DNA of 64,000 bases from JALOOX01 sp964557955 (GTDB lineage: Bacteria; Desulfobacterota; Syntrophobacteria; Syntrophobacterales; Syntrophobacteraceae): NCBI GenBank assembly GCA_964557955.1, contig CAZLCS010000017.1, forward strand, positions 1 to 64,000. Reading direction: 5' to 3'. Both the position numbers and the translations under genes were made by a program. Under the pieces are notes generated by a model. The model worked only from the letters and a program-made list of their open reading frames with translations. It was not told the origin of the DNA and made no database searches. This document shows, in pieces, positions 1 to 7,856 of this stretch (within the stretch, counting starts at the first letter, position 1; each line of letters opens with the position of its first letter).

Positions 1-118
1 ACCGGCAGCAGGCACCGGTGGGTCAAAGAGGTGAGCACTTGGAACCTGCCAGTTCGGGCTGGGTCAATTTATCTGAGCAAAGGTGGGTCAGTTCGTTTTA
101 GCGCCAAAGTGTCCTGCT
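1..118. other. Possible insertion-sequence scar with GGTGGGTCA repeats
   Basis: The motif TGGGTCA occurs three times in about 90 bases (near 17, 60 and 84), twice followed by an AT-rich stretch. Such spaced repeats resemble the ends of IS21-like elements, but no transposase is present and the window starts here, so this is a weak inference. The segment abuts the broken end of a zeta-toxin-like coding remnant. The forward open frame from 31 looks like no known protein and is not called. Confidence 0.25.
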
Positions 119-300
119 TCAGTTCGTTGATCCACGGTGCAAGCTTCGACTGGCAAGAGTCGACTCGAAGGCGAAATCCGCTCTTCTTTCCACGAGCTCA
201 TGCAGTCGCTTCAGCATAATCCGACCGGCCATTGATAAATCAATTATCGCCACCCCTGGTGGTGTGACGCTTGAGGCCGCTGCGGAATCTTGGAAGAGAT
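119..300 (-). pseudogene. Zeta-toxin-like P-loop kinase fragment
   Basis: Translation on the minus strand gives a stretch containing AGRIMLKRLHELVERR followed by DFAFESTLASRS. This is the middle of the zeta-toxin/predicted ABC-type ATPase family, where E(S/T)TL..R is conserved. The reading frame breaks just after this: the expected APWINELK continues in another frame before the repeats at the window edge. The N-terminal P-loop and the C-terminus are missing. I read it as a relic, probably cut by an insertion event. Family assignment rests on about 35 residues. Confidence 0.45.
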
Positions 301-416
301 AAGAGATACATATATTTCAGTGACATATTACATGGATATTGACTATTCATGATGACTATTTCATAGTGTTTCGACCGCTGGAACCTTTTGAGCCAACCCA
401 ATCAAGGGAGGAAGAC

Positions 417-731
417 ATGCCTGAATTCTCGAGTCCTTTCAGTGTCTTGAAGAATGAGCGAACGCTGACCCATGACGAACTGGTCCGAGCGATCCGATTC
501 ATGATTGCGGCCGAATACGAGGCCATCCAACTCTACCAGCAGACGGCGGAAAGCACGGACAATGCCCTGGCCAAAAAAGTGCTCCTGGACATCGCAGATG
601 AAGAAAAGGAGCACGCGGGGGAGTTCCTGCGGCTGCTCAGGGAATTGGACCCTGCAGAGGAGAAGTTTTACAGGGAAGGATACGAGGAGGTCGAGGAGAT
701 GATAGCAGAGATCAAGAAAGGGTCGGTGTGA
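417..731 (+). CDS. Encapsulin-type ferritin-like cargo protein
   Basis: The 104-residue protein is a two-helix ferritin-like domain. It resembles the iron-oxidising cargo packaged in encapsulin nanocompartments, especially the ferritin-like segment fused to the Pyrococcus encapsulin shell. Candidate ferroxidase ligands are visible: Glu33 in the first helix (AAEYEAIQLY) and Glu63/His66 in the second (ADEEKEHAGEF). The tail is acidic (YEEVEEMIAEI). ATG 417 is chosen because GGGAGG precedes it; an upstream ATG at 339 has no such site. No shell gene follows; downstream is a decayed cytochrome gene. Function is inferred from family resemblance; the partner shell would have to be encoded elsewhere. 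Confidence 0.75.
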   Translation: MPEFSSPFSVLKNERTLTHDELVRAIRFMIAAEYEAIQLYQQTAESTDNALAKKVLLDIADEEKEHAGEFLRLLRELDPAEEKFYREGYEEVEEMIAEIKKGSV

Positions 732-867
732 TCACTGGCACTCCCGCTGGCTTGGCATACGGTGATCGATGTGTCGCCGGAGCCAGCATCCGCAGTTTCT
801 TAAAGAAGGCAGGAGGAGTCACCGTGAGAAAATTCGACAGAAAGCGAAACTGTTTCTCTGGAATCGT

Positions 868-1165
868 CGCCACCGTGATAGCGACCAAGAAAGGTGTGAA
901 TATCCTGGAGCGGGGCAGCCAGGTTCACTTCATGGCAAAATTTCAGGATATCCTCGACTTCCCCCATCCACCCAACTGAACCTGTACGGCAGGCTTGACC
1001 CGAAGAACGCCGGCGAATCGGAGCTGCGGGGTGAGCAGCTATTCTTCGACAAGGCCAGGTTCGCCGTTTGCCACCCTGCCCCCTATTACACCGACAATCT
1101 CATGCACGACTTGATGAGCGAGCAGGACAAGCAGGATCTCGCTGTCTCCATGAAGGCACCCAGTG
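868..1165 (+). pseudogene. Decayed di-haem cytochrome c peroxidase-like gene
   Basis: Two frames together encode remnants of a MauG/cytochrome c peroxidase-like protein. One holds HFMAKFQDILDFPHPP up to about 978; the next continues with LYGRLDPKNAGESELRG and then ARFAVCHPAPYYTDNLMHDL. The haem-binding CxxCH reads FAVCH, so the first cysteine is lost. Directly after MHDL comes SEQDKQDLAV, which resembles the family's C-terminal end, implying that the middle is deleted. Frameshift, lost haem ligand and internal deletion together mean it is not functional. Confidence 0.6.
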
Positions 1166-1658
1166 GTCGGAACCGCATCGCAAGGGTACGGTACACAACC
1201 ATGCTGTTGAGTCAGGGTCCGGGTATCCTCCCCGGAAGCGCCGGGAGGCCGCAGCGCATGTTCGCCATCTCGAGAAAGACGCTGGTACGCTGGTTTGCCT
1301 GTTTCAGAGACGAGTTCCCGTTGAGCGCCAAACGGCAGGAACTCCGGGGTCGTGTGGTGGCTACGGGGGAAAATTCGCGTCTGCGGGGAGGCCTGCTGGA
1401 GTGCTGTCTCGAAACGCCAGGAAGCGTAGAGAGGGCCCCTGCGGGTTGTCTTCGGTTCCTGGCCCGAGCGCTTGCGGTGACAGTCGGTTTCGAGGCCAGG
1501 CGGTTGTCACGGGTTCACCGTCTCAACTACCACGTTTCGTGACATCCGCTTGGCCGTCAGGATGGCGGAAAATCGGCCTCAGGGCGAATACCCATGCGGG
1601 ACCGACATAGTGAATCTCTCCTAAAATAGATGGAACAGGGGGCTTCTGTCTTCCTCTA
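1166..1658. other. Stretch without a recognisable gene
   Basis: Open frames run through this GC-rich stretch on the plus strand, but none shows a ribosome-binding site, a domain or a plausible composition. It probably holds further remains of the cytochrome gene or another eroded gene. It ends at the first copy of the 150-bp dispersed element. Confidence 0.5.
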
Positions 1659-1807
1659 AGTACAGCTCATCACAACAGAGTGTCCACCTCTCGAGTCGTC
1701 ATTCCGGCAGTCTTTTGGCCGGAATCCATAAAAAAGCTGGATGCCGGCTTAAAGACTGCCGGCATGACGAGCCGCGAAATGGACATCTTTTTCTGTGGAG
1801 GTGTACT
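1659..1807 (-). repeat. Dispersed 150-bp inverted-repeat element, copy A
   Basis: A 149-base copy of the repeat family also seen at 6041, 11671, 17641, 58813 and 60118. The termini are inverted (GTACAGCTC left, GAGGTGTAC right) and the centre holds two palindromic GCCGG-rich arms. CTAAG-context TAA triplets flank both ends, consistent with a 3-base target duplication. No coding capacity. The right end supplies two bases of the TAG stop codon of the adjacent minus-strand gene. It may also act as a transcription terminator. Confidence 0.75.
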
Positions 1808-2132
1808 AAGCGGAGGTTGCCGAACGAAGAGGTTTGCCCGCCAGCGGGTTGAATAGCTTCATGATCGCATACTTCATCACGTCGGCGGTCTTCAGATCCA
1901 CAACGAAGCCCAGGAGGATGTTCTCGGAGTCCGGTGGAAGCACACAGGCATTGGAATCGTCAAAAGCGAGACCGGTGATTCCCTTGAGCAGCTTCTTCTG
2001 ATCCATCTTTGACATGCCGACCTGGATCGTCTTCTTCCCGTCGATTTCCTTGATCTCGCCCGCAAGACCGGCGGCCTCAATCTTTTTGAGCTTCTCATCA
2101 TCCAGGTGAATGTTGACATAATAGTCCGCCAT
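1806..2132 (-). CDS. Conserved-looking hypothetical protein, 108 aa
   Basis: I do not recognise this protein. It is soluble, has no signal peptide or membrane segment, begins MADYYVNIHLDDEKL and contains a central basic-acidic stretch and the motif ILLGFVVDLKTADVMKYAIMKLF. The start is supported by AAGGAG eight bases upstream. Its stop codon lies on the edge of repeat copy A, so the original C-terminus may have been altered by that insertion. A possible promoter lies near 2294-2322. No neighbour suggests a role. Confidence 0.6.
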   Translation of the reverse strand: MADYYVNIHLDDEKLKKIEAAGLAGEIKEIDGKKTIQVGMSKMDQKKLLKGITGLAFDDSNACVLPPDSENILLGFVVDLKTADVMKYAIMKLFNPLAGKPLRSATSA

Positions 2133-2293
2133 AAGAAATCACTCCTTGATCATCAGATTGTGGATTGCCATTCAGAGGGGAGGACCGTGCTGCCTTGTGC
2201 GAGGTAAGCCTGAAGCTGAAACGAACTCTCCCTCTCTACATGAAAAGGTGGATGCACTCAGTATCCCTCACTTTGAGATTTTTTTCGCTAGCT

Positions 2294-2322
2294 CCTATAT
2301 TCTACCCGCACCTCCATGTCAA
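2294..2322 (-). promoter_or_regulatory. Candidate sigma-70 promoter for the 108-aa gene
   Basis: On the minus strand TTGACA (2317-2322) is followed after 17 bases by TATAGG (2294-2299). The -35 box is a perfect match and the -10 box is fair. It would give a leader of roughly 150 bases before the gene starting at 2132. Confidence 0.4.
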
Positions 2323-2548
2323 GAGCAATTGTCAAGAGTAATGCCCCAACATTCATCAATTTTCGGCATTCATAGCTGCAGCTCTCCTCGTCCACGCTGT
2401 CTTCTCGACGGCTCAGACTATCAACACCGCCGGCCGATTCTCGTTATGCTCGCCGGGGCGATGACGATTCCACCTCCTGGCAAGGTGTGTTTTTGATGTA
2501 CTTCGACTGTAGGGTATAGTTTAAATTCCAGTCGGACAGAAGACCAGC
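2323..2548. other. Intergenic stretch, nothing certain
   Basis: No supported gene. A plus-strand open frame (2146-2496) crosses the region, but it lacks a ribosome-binding site and recognisable sequence and overlaps the promoter of the minus-strand gene. Confidence 0.4.
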
Positions 2549-2833
2549 GTGGAGTCGAACGCGCAGAGGAAGGCGGCGCTGACCTTTTCCGGACCGGGAT
2601 TGGGCGTTCGACCTTTCGGATCGGGAATAGGTGCCGTGGAAGAAGACAGCAGGTGTTCGGTACAGAAGAAATGCCCCTCTTGCGGAACGGGACCGGGGAC
2701 GCTTCGCCTCCTGAACCCTCGAGGCGAGGAAAGGGGCGGCATCGTCAGTTATTCATACCGTTGCGGGGCGTGCAATGGGTACTTTCGAGAATATCGGATC
2801 AACAAGGATCTGAATATTTGGGGCGGCGCCTGA
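2549..2833 (+). CDS. Small zinc-ribbon-like protein
   Basis: A 94-residue frame from GTG 2549. The C-terminal half holds two cysteine pairs, CPSC (about residue 42) and CGAC (about residue 74), separated by some 30 residues, with YSYRCGACNGYFREYRINKD following. This looks like a treble-clef or zinc-ribbon fold. The N-terminal 35 residues are low in features and the start is uncertain; an internal start nearer the first cysteine pair is possible. Function unknown. Confidence 0.45.
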   Translation: MESNAQRKAALTFSGPGLGVRPFGSGIGAVEEDSRCSVQKKCPSCGTGPGTLRLLNPRGEERGGIVSYSYRCGACNGYFREYRINKDLNIWGGA

Positions 2834-3047
2834 AGCGGTCCACAACTCGGTTCAGTTGAACCCGGGAAGAAGTGACGGCATGACGTTGGAGCGGGAATGC
2901 TCTCTCATTCAGGGGCGTATGCGAGAGAGGCAGTGAAGCGGCCTTCCGCATTTTGACTTATGACCGTCGCATCCTTTCTCTATTGGTCCTTTACAAATCG
3001 CTTGCGAACAGGCAAAACCGATCTACTTCGCTCCAGGAGGAGAAGTG

Positions 3048-4373
3048 ATGATATCGGACAGAAACAAGCGGCAAGGCTCGGCGATTGTTTCCATTCTATT
3101 GATGCTGACGCTTTCCCCGATCATTGATTTTGTGACGGCCCGGGAGGCGGATGCCATTGAAAGCCCGCCCCTCCCGGCCGGGAAGAGCCCCGACCATGGC
3201 GGAGTCTACAACCATTACGCCCGGTTCATCGCGGGAATGGCGGCTCCGCACGGGGAATTGGCCGCACTTCAAACCAAGCCCGCATGGGTGGAGTATTCCC
3301 GGTTTTTCGACCGAAACTGGAAGAACCTGGACAAAAGGCTGCTCATACCCGAACGTCAGTGGGCTGAGCGGGAACTGGGAGCTGCCGCCTCATCGCAGGG
3401 CACCGTTTTCTATCCATTCAGCGGGCCGGATTTTGCCAATGTCTATGCATTTTTCCCTCGAGCCCGGACCTACGTTCTAGTTGCCCTGGAGACGCTCGGA
3501 GAGATCCCCGAGCTTGACGACATGAGCGATGGGCAGTTCAAGTCCTATCTCCAATCCATGAAGAATTCCCTCCGCGACCTCCTGAACATCAACTACTTCA
3601 TCTCCTCCCACATGGACGCTGAGATTGAAAAAACGGAAATAAAGGGCGTTCTTCCGGTTCTCCTGTTTAAGCTGGCACGAAGTAATGCACAGGTGCTCGA
3701 TGTCCGGTACTGGACCATGGGGCTGGACGGGCAGGTTCGGGAGTTTCCCGCTCTCGGGACTACCGCCCGGGATTTCCCTGCCCTCGGGACCACTGACCTG
3801 GATTTGAACAACATCCCGGGCATTCGGATCACCTTCAAAGCCGCCGGTTCCGAAGGGAATCACCCTCAAAGCCTTTACTACTTTCGCCTCGACCTTTCCA
3901 ATCAGTTCTTCGATCGAAACCCGAGCTTTCTTGCTTTTCTCAGGGGGCTGGCGCCTTTCACCACCTTCATGAAGTCCGCCTCGTACGTGATGCACGACAA
4001 CAAGGTGTCGTCCGCAAGGCAGTTCATGCTGGACCAGAGCCGCTACATCGTCCAGGAGGATTCGGGAATTCCGCTGAAATACTTCGAGCCGACGATCTGG
4101 AGTCTCAAATTCCACGGCCGTTACGTCAAGCCTATTTCTGCTTTCAGTCAGAACCACCAGAAGGCTCTGGCCTCGATTTACAAGGCGGATAAGAAGATAA
4201 AGCCTCTGCCCTTCGGATTTGGCTACTATTTCACCCCTGGCGCGGCAAATTTAATGTTTGGCGAAAAGAGGTCCATGGATCGAGGAAGAGATGAAGCTCC
4301 TTCTGACAATTCTGATGACAAGCATTTTCTTTATAACGGCGCCATATTCCAGCGCCACCACTGGGGTTCCTGA
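3048..4373 (+). CDS. Exported protein of unknown function
   Basis: A 441-residue protein with an N-terminal hydrophobic segment (AIVSILLMLTLSPIIDFV) typical of a signal peptide, so probably periplasmic. No domain is recognised. It has an internal near-repeat (EFPALGTTARDFPALGTTDLD) around residue 230 and a C-terminal PLPFGFGYYFTPGAANLMFG. The start is ATG 3048, preceded by AGGAGG; GTG 3045 is also possible. Its last 83 bases overlap the next gene. The final 35 residues are charged and unlike the rest, which could reflect a late frameshift. Overlap with the serine hydrolase gene suggests joint expression and a shared cell-envelope role. Confidence 0.65.
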   Translation: MISDRNKRQGSAIVSILLMLTLSPIIDFVTAREADAIESPPLPAGKSPDHGGVYNHYARFIAGMAAPHGELAALQTKPAWVEYSRFFDRNWKNLDKRLLIPERQWAERELGAAASSQGTVFYPFSGPDFANVYAFFPRARTYVLVALETLGEIPELDDMSDGQFKSYLQSMKNSLRDLLNINYFISSHMDAEIEKTEIKGVLPVLLFKLARSNAQVLDVRYWTMGLDGQVREFPALGTTARDFPALGTTDLDLNNIPGIRITFKAAGSEGNHPQSLYYFRLDLSNQFFDRNPSFLAFLRGLAPFTTFMKSASYVMHDNKVSSARQFMLDQSRYIVQEDSGIPLKYFEPTIWSLKFHGRYVKPISAFSQNHQKALASIYKADKKIKPLPFGFGYYFTPGAANLMFGEKRSMDRGRDEAPSDNSDDKHFLYNGAIFQRHHWGS

Positions 4374-5223
4374 GCTTTCCGGCTGCCTGCCCTTTCAGGT
4401 TGGGCAGTATCGTCCTTTTTCCAAAGCAGCGGACGAGGGTCTCCAGTCGGCGCTCGAGCGTGCTCTGAACCAGAACCGGACCTGGCGGGACCTGATCGAG
4501 CAGGACAAGATGGCGGTCGGAGTGGTGGACCTTTCAAACCCTCCCAATGCCCGTTTTGCAAGCGTAAACGGGTGGACGATGATGTACGCGGCGAGCCTGC
4601 CCAAAATCGCAGTTCTGCTGGCCGCCTATCAGAACATTGCGGACGGCGTACTCGAGGACTCGCCGGAGCTCCACGAGTGGCTGGTCCGTATGATCCGCCG
4701 CTCGAACAACCCTGCCGCTTCCTTCATGATTCATTTCATAGGCTTGCAACGCATCGGGGACGTGCTCAAGTGGTATCACTTCTATATGCCCGAAAATGGA
4801 GGGGGAATTTGGCTGGGCGCCGGGTATCCGCCGGGTGGCGAGCGAAACCCCGAACCCTTAAGAGGCCTGTATCATGCTGCGAGCGTTATGCAAGTGTGCC
4901 GCTTCTACTACATGCTTGCAAACGGCGAAATCATCAGCCCGGAACGTTCGCGCCAGATGCTGGAGATACTCTCCAGGCCGGGTCTTCATGACAAATTTGT
5001 AAGCGTTCTCGAAAAGTATGTCTCTCCGGACAGGATATTCCGGAAATCCGGGGATTGGGACGTGTCCTTTTCGGATTCGGTCTTCGTTTGTGATGGCGGT
5101 TGGCGGAAATATATCCTGGCAGCCCAGATCGAGCACAAGGACGGGGAACGTATACTCCGGGATCTCGTTCCTGTCATCGAAGGACTCCTGAATCGTTCTG
5201 GGATTGATGCACGGCCCCGCTAA
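4291..5223 (+). CDS. Secreted serine hydrolase, beta-lactamase fold
   Basis: A 310-residue protein with a signal peptide (MKLLLTILMTSIFFITAPYSS). It has the three active-site motifs of penicillin-recognising serine enzymes: Ser102-Leu-Pro-Lys105, Ser138-Asn-Asn140 and Lys252-Ser-Gly254. This matches the class A beta-lactamase-related family. Whether it hydrolyses beta-lactams or a peptidoglycan substrate cannot be told from sequence. Start at ATG 4291 is chosen because GAGGAAGAG precedes it and the signal peptide begins there; the frame is open further upstream. It overlaps the preceding exported protein gene, suggesting translational coupling. Confidence 0.8.
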   Translation: MKLLLTILMTSIFFITAPYSSATTGVPELSGCLPFQVGQYRPFSKAADEGLQSALERALNQNRTWRDLIEQDKMAVGVVDLSNPPNARFASVNGWTMMYAASLPKIAVLLAAYQNIADGVLEDSPELHEWLVRMIRRSNNPAASFMIHFIGLQRIGDVLKWYHFYMPENGGGIWLGAGYPPGGERNPEPLRGLYHAASVMQVCRFYYMLANGEIISPERSRQMLEILSRPGLHDKFVSVLEKYVSPDRIFRKSGDWDVSFSDSVFVCDGGWRKYILAAQIEHKDGERILRDLVPVIEGLLNRSGIDARPR

Positions 5224-5350
5224 AGCGATGAAGAGGACCGCAGCCGGGTTGCTCTTCAACGTAGAACCTGAAACTTGAAGCCTGAAGTTCTTCAGGACTG
5301 CATTCCCACTTCACCGTGCCTTCATCGAGAAGCCTTTGGTAAAAAACTTT

Positions 5351-5378
5351 TTGACATCATGAAATGTTTCTGTTAGGA
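5351..5378 (+). promoter_or_regulatory. Candidate promoter of the tetR-like gene
   Basis: TTGACA at 5351-5356 is followed, after 16 bases, by the weak -10 candidate TTAGGA (5373-5378). The large palindrome begins three bases further on, so a bound repressor would cover the transcription start. Confidence 0.4.
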
Positions 5379-5380
5379 GT

Positions 5381-5414
5381 CGGATCAGAGACCGACCGGT
5401 CGGTCTCTGATCCG
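5381..5414. promoter_or_regulatory. Perfect 34-bp palindrome, likely TetR operator
   Basis: Bases 5381-5397 and 5398-5414 are exact reverse complements, centred on ACCGACC|GGTCGGT. Such ACCGACCGGTCGGT cores are typical operators for TetR/AcrR regulators. The site lies between the candidate promoter and the regulator's start codon, so autorepression is inferred. Confidence 0.75.
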
Positions 5415-5443
5415 GCGAGCGGGAACTCACCACAGGATTTCAC

Positions 5444-6034
5444 ATGGATTTGAAACAGAAGATCATCTTGGAAGCTCTGAGGCTTTTCTCCTTGAAGGGC
5501 TTCCTGAGCACATCGGTCCAGGACGTTCTCTCCGCTGCAGGAGCCTCCAAGGGCGGGTTTTACAACCACTTCAAGAGTAAAGAGGAGCTGTTCTACGCCG
5601 TCCTGGAGGAAGCTCGAAAGATCTGGCGTGAAAACAACCTGGCCGGGCTCGACGAGACTTCAAAGCCTGTGGAGAAGGTCAAGAGGCTCCTCACCAACTT
5701 CAAAGATGTCTACCTGCAGGATTCTCAGTGCCTCCCGGGGGGCTGTATCTTTGTCACCCTGTCCGTCGAACTGGATGATCAGATGCCCGACCTGGCCCGA
5801 GAGGTCAACAAGGGCTTCGAGGGTCTGAAATCCATGATCAGCAGGCTTCTGGAGCAGGGCAAGACGTCCGGAGAACTGAAGGAGGAAACCGATGCCCAGG
5901 CCGTGACCGAGCTGATTTTCGCCGGACTTCTGGGCGCAACCGTCATTTACGGAGTGGACAAGTCCGCACAACAACTGGATCGCACCATCAACTCCCTGCT
6001 CGACTACCTGGATCGTCTGGCACCGAGGACATGA
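5444..6034 (+). CDS. TetR/AcrR-family transcriptional regulator
   Basis: A 196-residue repressor. The N-terminal helix-turn-helix is plain: DLKQKIILEALRLFSLKGF, then TSVQDVLSAAGASKGGFYNHF and KSKEELFYAV. The ligand-binding half has the CLPGGCIF...SVELDDQMPDLA segment seen in one TetR subgroup. The upstream 34-bp palindrome suggests autorepression. The AbfD-like and crotonase genes lie downstream on the same strand but are separated by repeat copy B, so control of them is likely but unproven. The ligand may be an acyl-CoA or a xenobiotic, judging only from neighbours. Confidence 0.85.
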   Translation: MDLKQKIILEALRLFSLKGFLSTSVQDVLSAAGASKGGFYNHFKSKEELFYAVLEEARKIWRENNLAGLDETSKPVEKVKRLLTNFKDVYLQDSQCLPGGCIFVTLSVELDDQMPDLAREVNKGFEGLKSMISRLLEQGKTSGELKEETDAQAVTELIFAGLLGATVIYGVDKSAQQLDRTINSLLDYLDRLAPRT

Positions 6035-6040
6035 AGGCTT

Positions 6041-6189
6041 AGTGCAGCTCATCACAATAGAGTGTCCACCTCTCGAGTCGTCATTCCGGCAGTCTTTTGG
6101 CCGGAATCCACAAAAAAGCTGGATGCCGGCTTAAAGATTGCCGGCATGATGAGCGGCGAAATGGACATTTTCTTCTGTGGAGGTGTACG
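6041..6189 (-). repeat. Dispersed 150-bp inverted-repeat element, copy B
   Basis: A 149-base copy, same orientation and length as copy A and about 95% alike by eye. It sits seven bases after the stop of the tetR-like gene and separates it from the dehydratase gene. Its two GCCGG stem-loops could terminate transcription, which bears on whether tetR and the next genes share a transcript. Confidence 0.75.
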
Positions 6190-6283
6190 AAGGACTCGAA
6201 AGGCGACCTGTCGAGAGGGTGCGATGGATTAGCTGCCACAAGGAGCTTTCACGAGAGCTCCGAGACCTGAAAGGAGAGACACC

Positions 6284-7744
6284 ATGGCACTGATGACCCC
6301 CGAGCAGTTCGAGGAAAGCTTGAAAGCCCTGAAACCCAAAGTGTACATGAACGGAAAAAGGGTGGAGAACATCCTTGAAAATCGAAACACCCGCACCGTG
6401 GTGGAGGCCAACAAGGCCAGCTATGAATGGGCGCTGGACCCGCGCTACGGGGACATCATGTCCTGTCATTCCCCTCTCATTGGTGAAGCGGTGAACCGTT
6501 ACACGCATGTCAGCACCAGCACCGACGACCTGGTGAAGAAGGCCGAGGCCGGGACCTTCACAGCGGAAATGCTGGGGACCTGCATCTACCGCTGCGTGGG
6601 TTACGACGCCTTCCACTCCCTGGCCAGCACCTGTTGGGAGATGGACCAGAAGTTGGGCACCCAGTACTATCCCCGGTTCCTTGAATATCTCAAAATGGTC
6701 CAGACCAGAGACCTGTCCGTTGCCGGAGCCCTCACCGAACCTCGTGGAAAGCGTAATCAGAAGACAATCGACTGGCCCGACCCTTTTTTGTCTCTGAAAG
6801 TTGTCGAAAAGAACAAGGACGGGATCGTGGTACGAGGGGCCAAGATCAACATCAGTGGGGCTTTTGCGAGTCATGAACTGGTGGTTTTGCCTCAATCCGC
6901 CCATGCCCCGGGAGAAGAGGATTATGCCCTTGCATTCGCAACGCCGACGGATGCGGAAGGTATCATCTACGTTTGCCAGTATTCGCCCTATTCGGCGGAA
7001 CGGGATGCGGCGGAAAGCCTGGAGGAGCTGGGGAACCCGAGGTTCGGTCAGCGGGAGACCTCCATGGTGATCTTCAACAATGTATTCGTTCCATGGGAGC
7101 GCGTCTTCCACTGCGGAGAAACGCAGTTCTCCGGCAAGTTCGTGACCCGTTTTGCCAAGACTCACCGGATGACCTGCGGCGGTACCTGCAAGGTTGGTTT
7201 CATGAATCAGATCATCGGTGCCTGCAAGCTGATCCAGGAGTACAAGGGGCTGGAGAAGGTGAGCCACATCAATGAGCAGTTGACGGAAATGGTGGTTCTC
7301 AGGGAGACGGGGAGGGCGTGCGGCATGGCGGCTGCCATTAAAGGGCAGGAGGAGCCGGCGGGCTCGGGCGTCTACCTGCCCGACGAGGTCATGGGTAACG
7401 TGGCCAAGCTCAACGTGTGCAATGCCTTCTGGCGCGTCATGGCGCTGGCCGGGGACATCGGGGGAGGTCTGGTGGTGACCATGCCCTCCCTGAAAGAGCT
7501 GGCCAATCCCGAGATCAAGGATTACGTGACCGAATTCTACAGTTTCGGCTCCGATGAGCCCACCGAGAATATCCTGAAGGTTCACAAGCTCCTCCAGCAC
7601 TGGACTGCCGGACAGCACGGCGTGGCGACCTGGCATGGAGCAGGGCCGGTCATGGCTCAGAAGATCATGCTGCAGCGAGTTGTGGACTTCGAGCACGACA
7701 AGAACCTGGTCAGGCAGACCCTGAACCTCAAAGAGAAGCCCTGA
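6284..7744 (+). CDS. abfD: 4-Hydroxybutyryl-CoA dehydratase-like protein
   Basis: A 486-residue member of the 4-hydroxyphenylacetate 3-hydroxylase/AbfD family. The FAD- and [4Fe-4S]-dependent enzyme dehydrates 4-hydroxybutyryl-CoA and isomerises vinylacetyl-CoA to crotonyl-CoA. Cluster ligands expected from AbfD are present as Cys100 and Cys104 (GTCIYRCVGYD) and in the segment His294-Arg-Met-Thr-Cys298-Gly-Gly-Thr-Cys302. Here the second cysteine is one residue further from the histidine than in the HRxxYGGC pattern I recall. LTEPRGKRN and ISGAFASHE fit the family flavin domain. AAAGGAGAG precedes ATG 6284. Together with the crotonase it suggests C4 acyl-CoA metabolism, but the exact substrate is uncertain. 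Confidence 0.8.
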   Translation: MALMTPEQFEESLKALKPKVYMNGKRVENILENRNTRTVVEANKASYEWALDPRYGDIMSCHSPLIGEAVNRYTHVSTSTDDLVKKAEAGTFTAEMLGTCIYRCVGYDAFHSLASTCWEMDQKLGTQYYPRFLEYLKMVQTRDLSVAGALTEPRGKRNQKTIDWPDPFLSLKVVEKNKDGIVVRGAKINISGAFASHELVVLPQSAHAPGEEDYALAFATPTDAEGIIYVCQYSPYSAERDAAESLEELGNPRFGQRETSMVIFNNVFVPWERVFHCGETQFSGKFVTRFAKTHRMTCGGTCKVGFMNQIIGACKLIQEYKGLEKVSHINEQLTEMVVLRETGRACGMAAAIKGQEEPAGSGVYLPDEVMGNVAKLNVCNAFWRVMALAGDIGGGLVVTMPSLKELANPEIKDYVTEFYSFGSDEPTENILKVHKLLQHWTAGQHGVATWHGAGPVMAQKIMLQRVVDFEHDKNLVRQTLNLKEKP

Positions 7745-7856
7745 AATGAAGGCCGGACAAGAGCCGGGGCTGATGCCCCGGGGCGTGCCCGGCTCACTAT
7801 CCCGGCTTCGGCCGGCAGACCGCTGTGATTCATGACATCGACGAGAGGAGTGAAGC

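Noticed and set aside
2146..2496. 116-codon plus-strand open frame
   Set aside because: It starts opposite the 5' end of the 108-aa gene, crosses its promoter and has no family resemblance.
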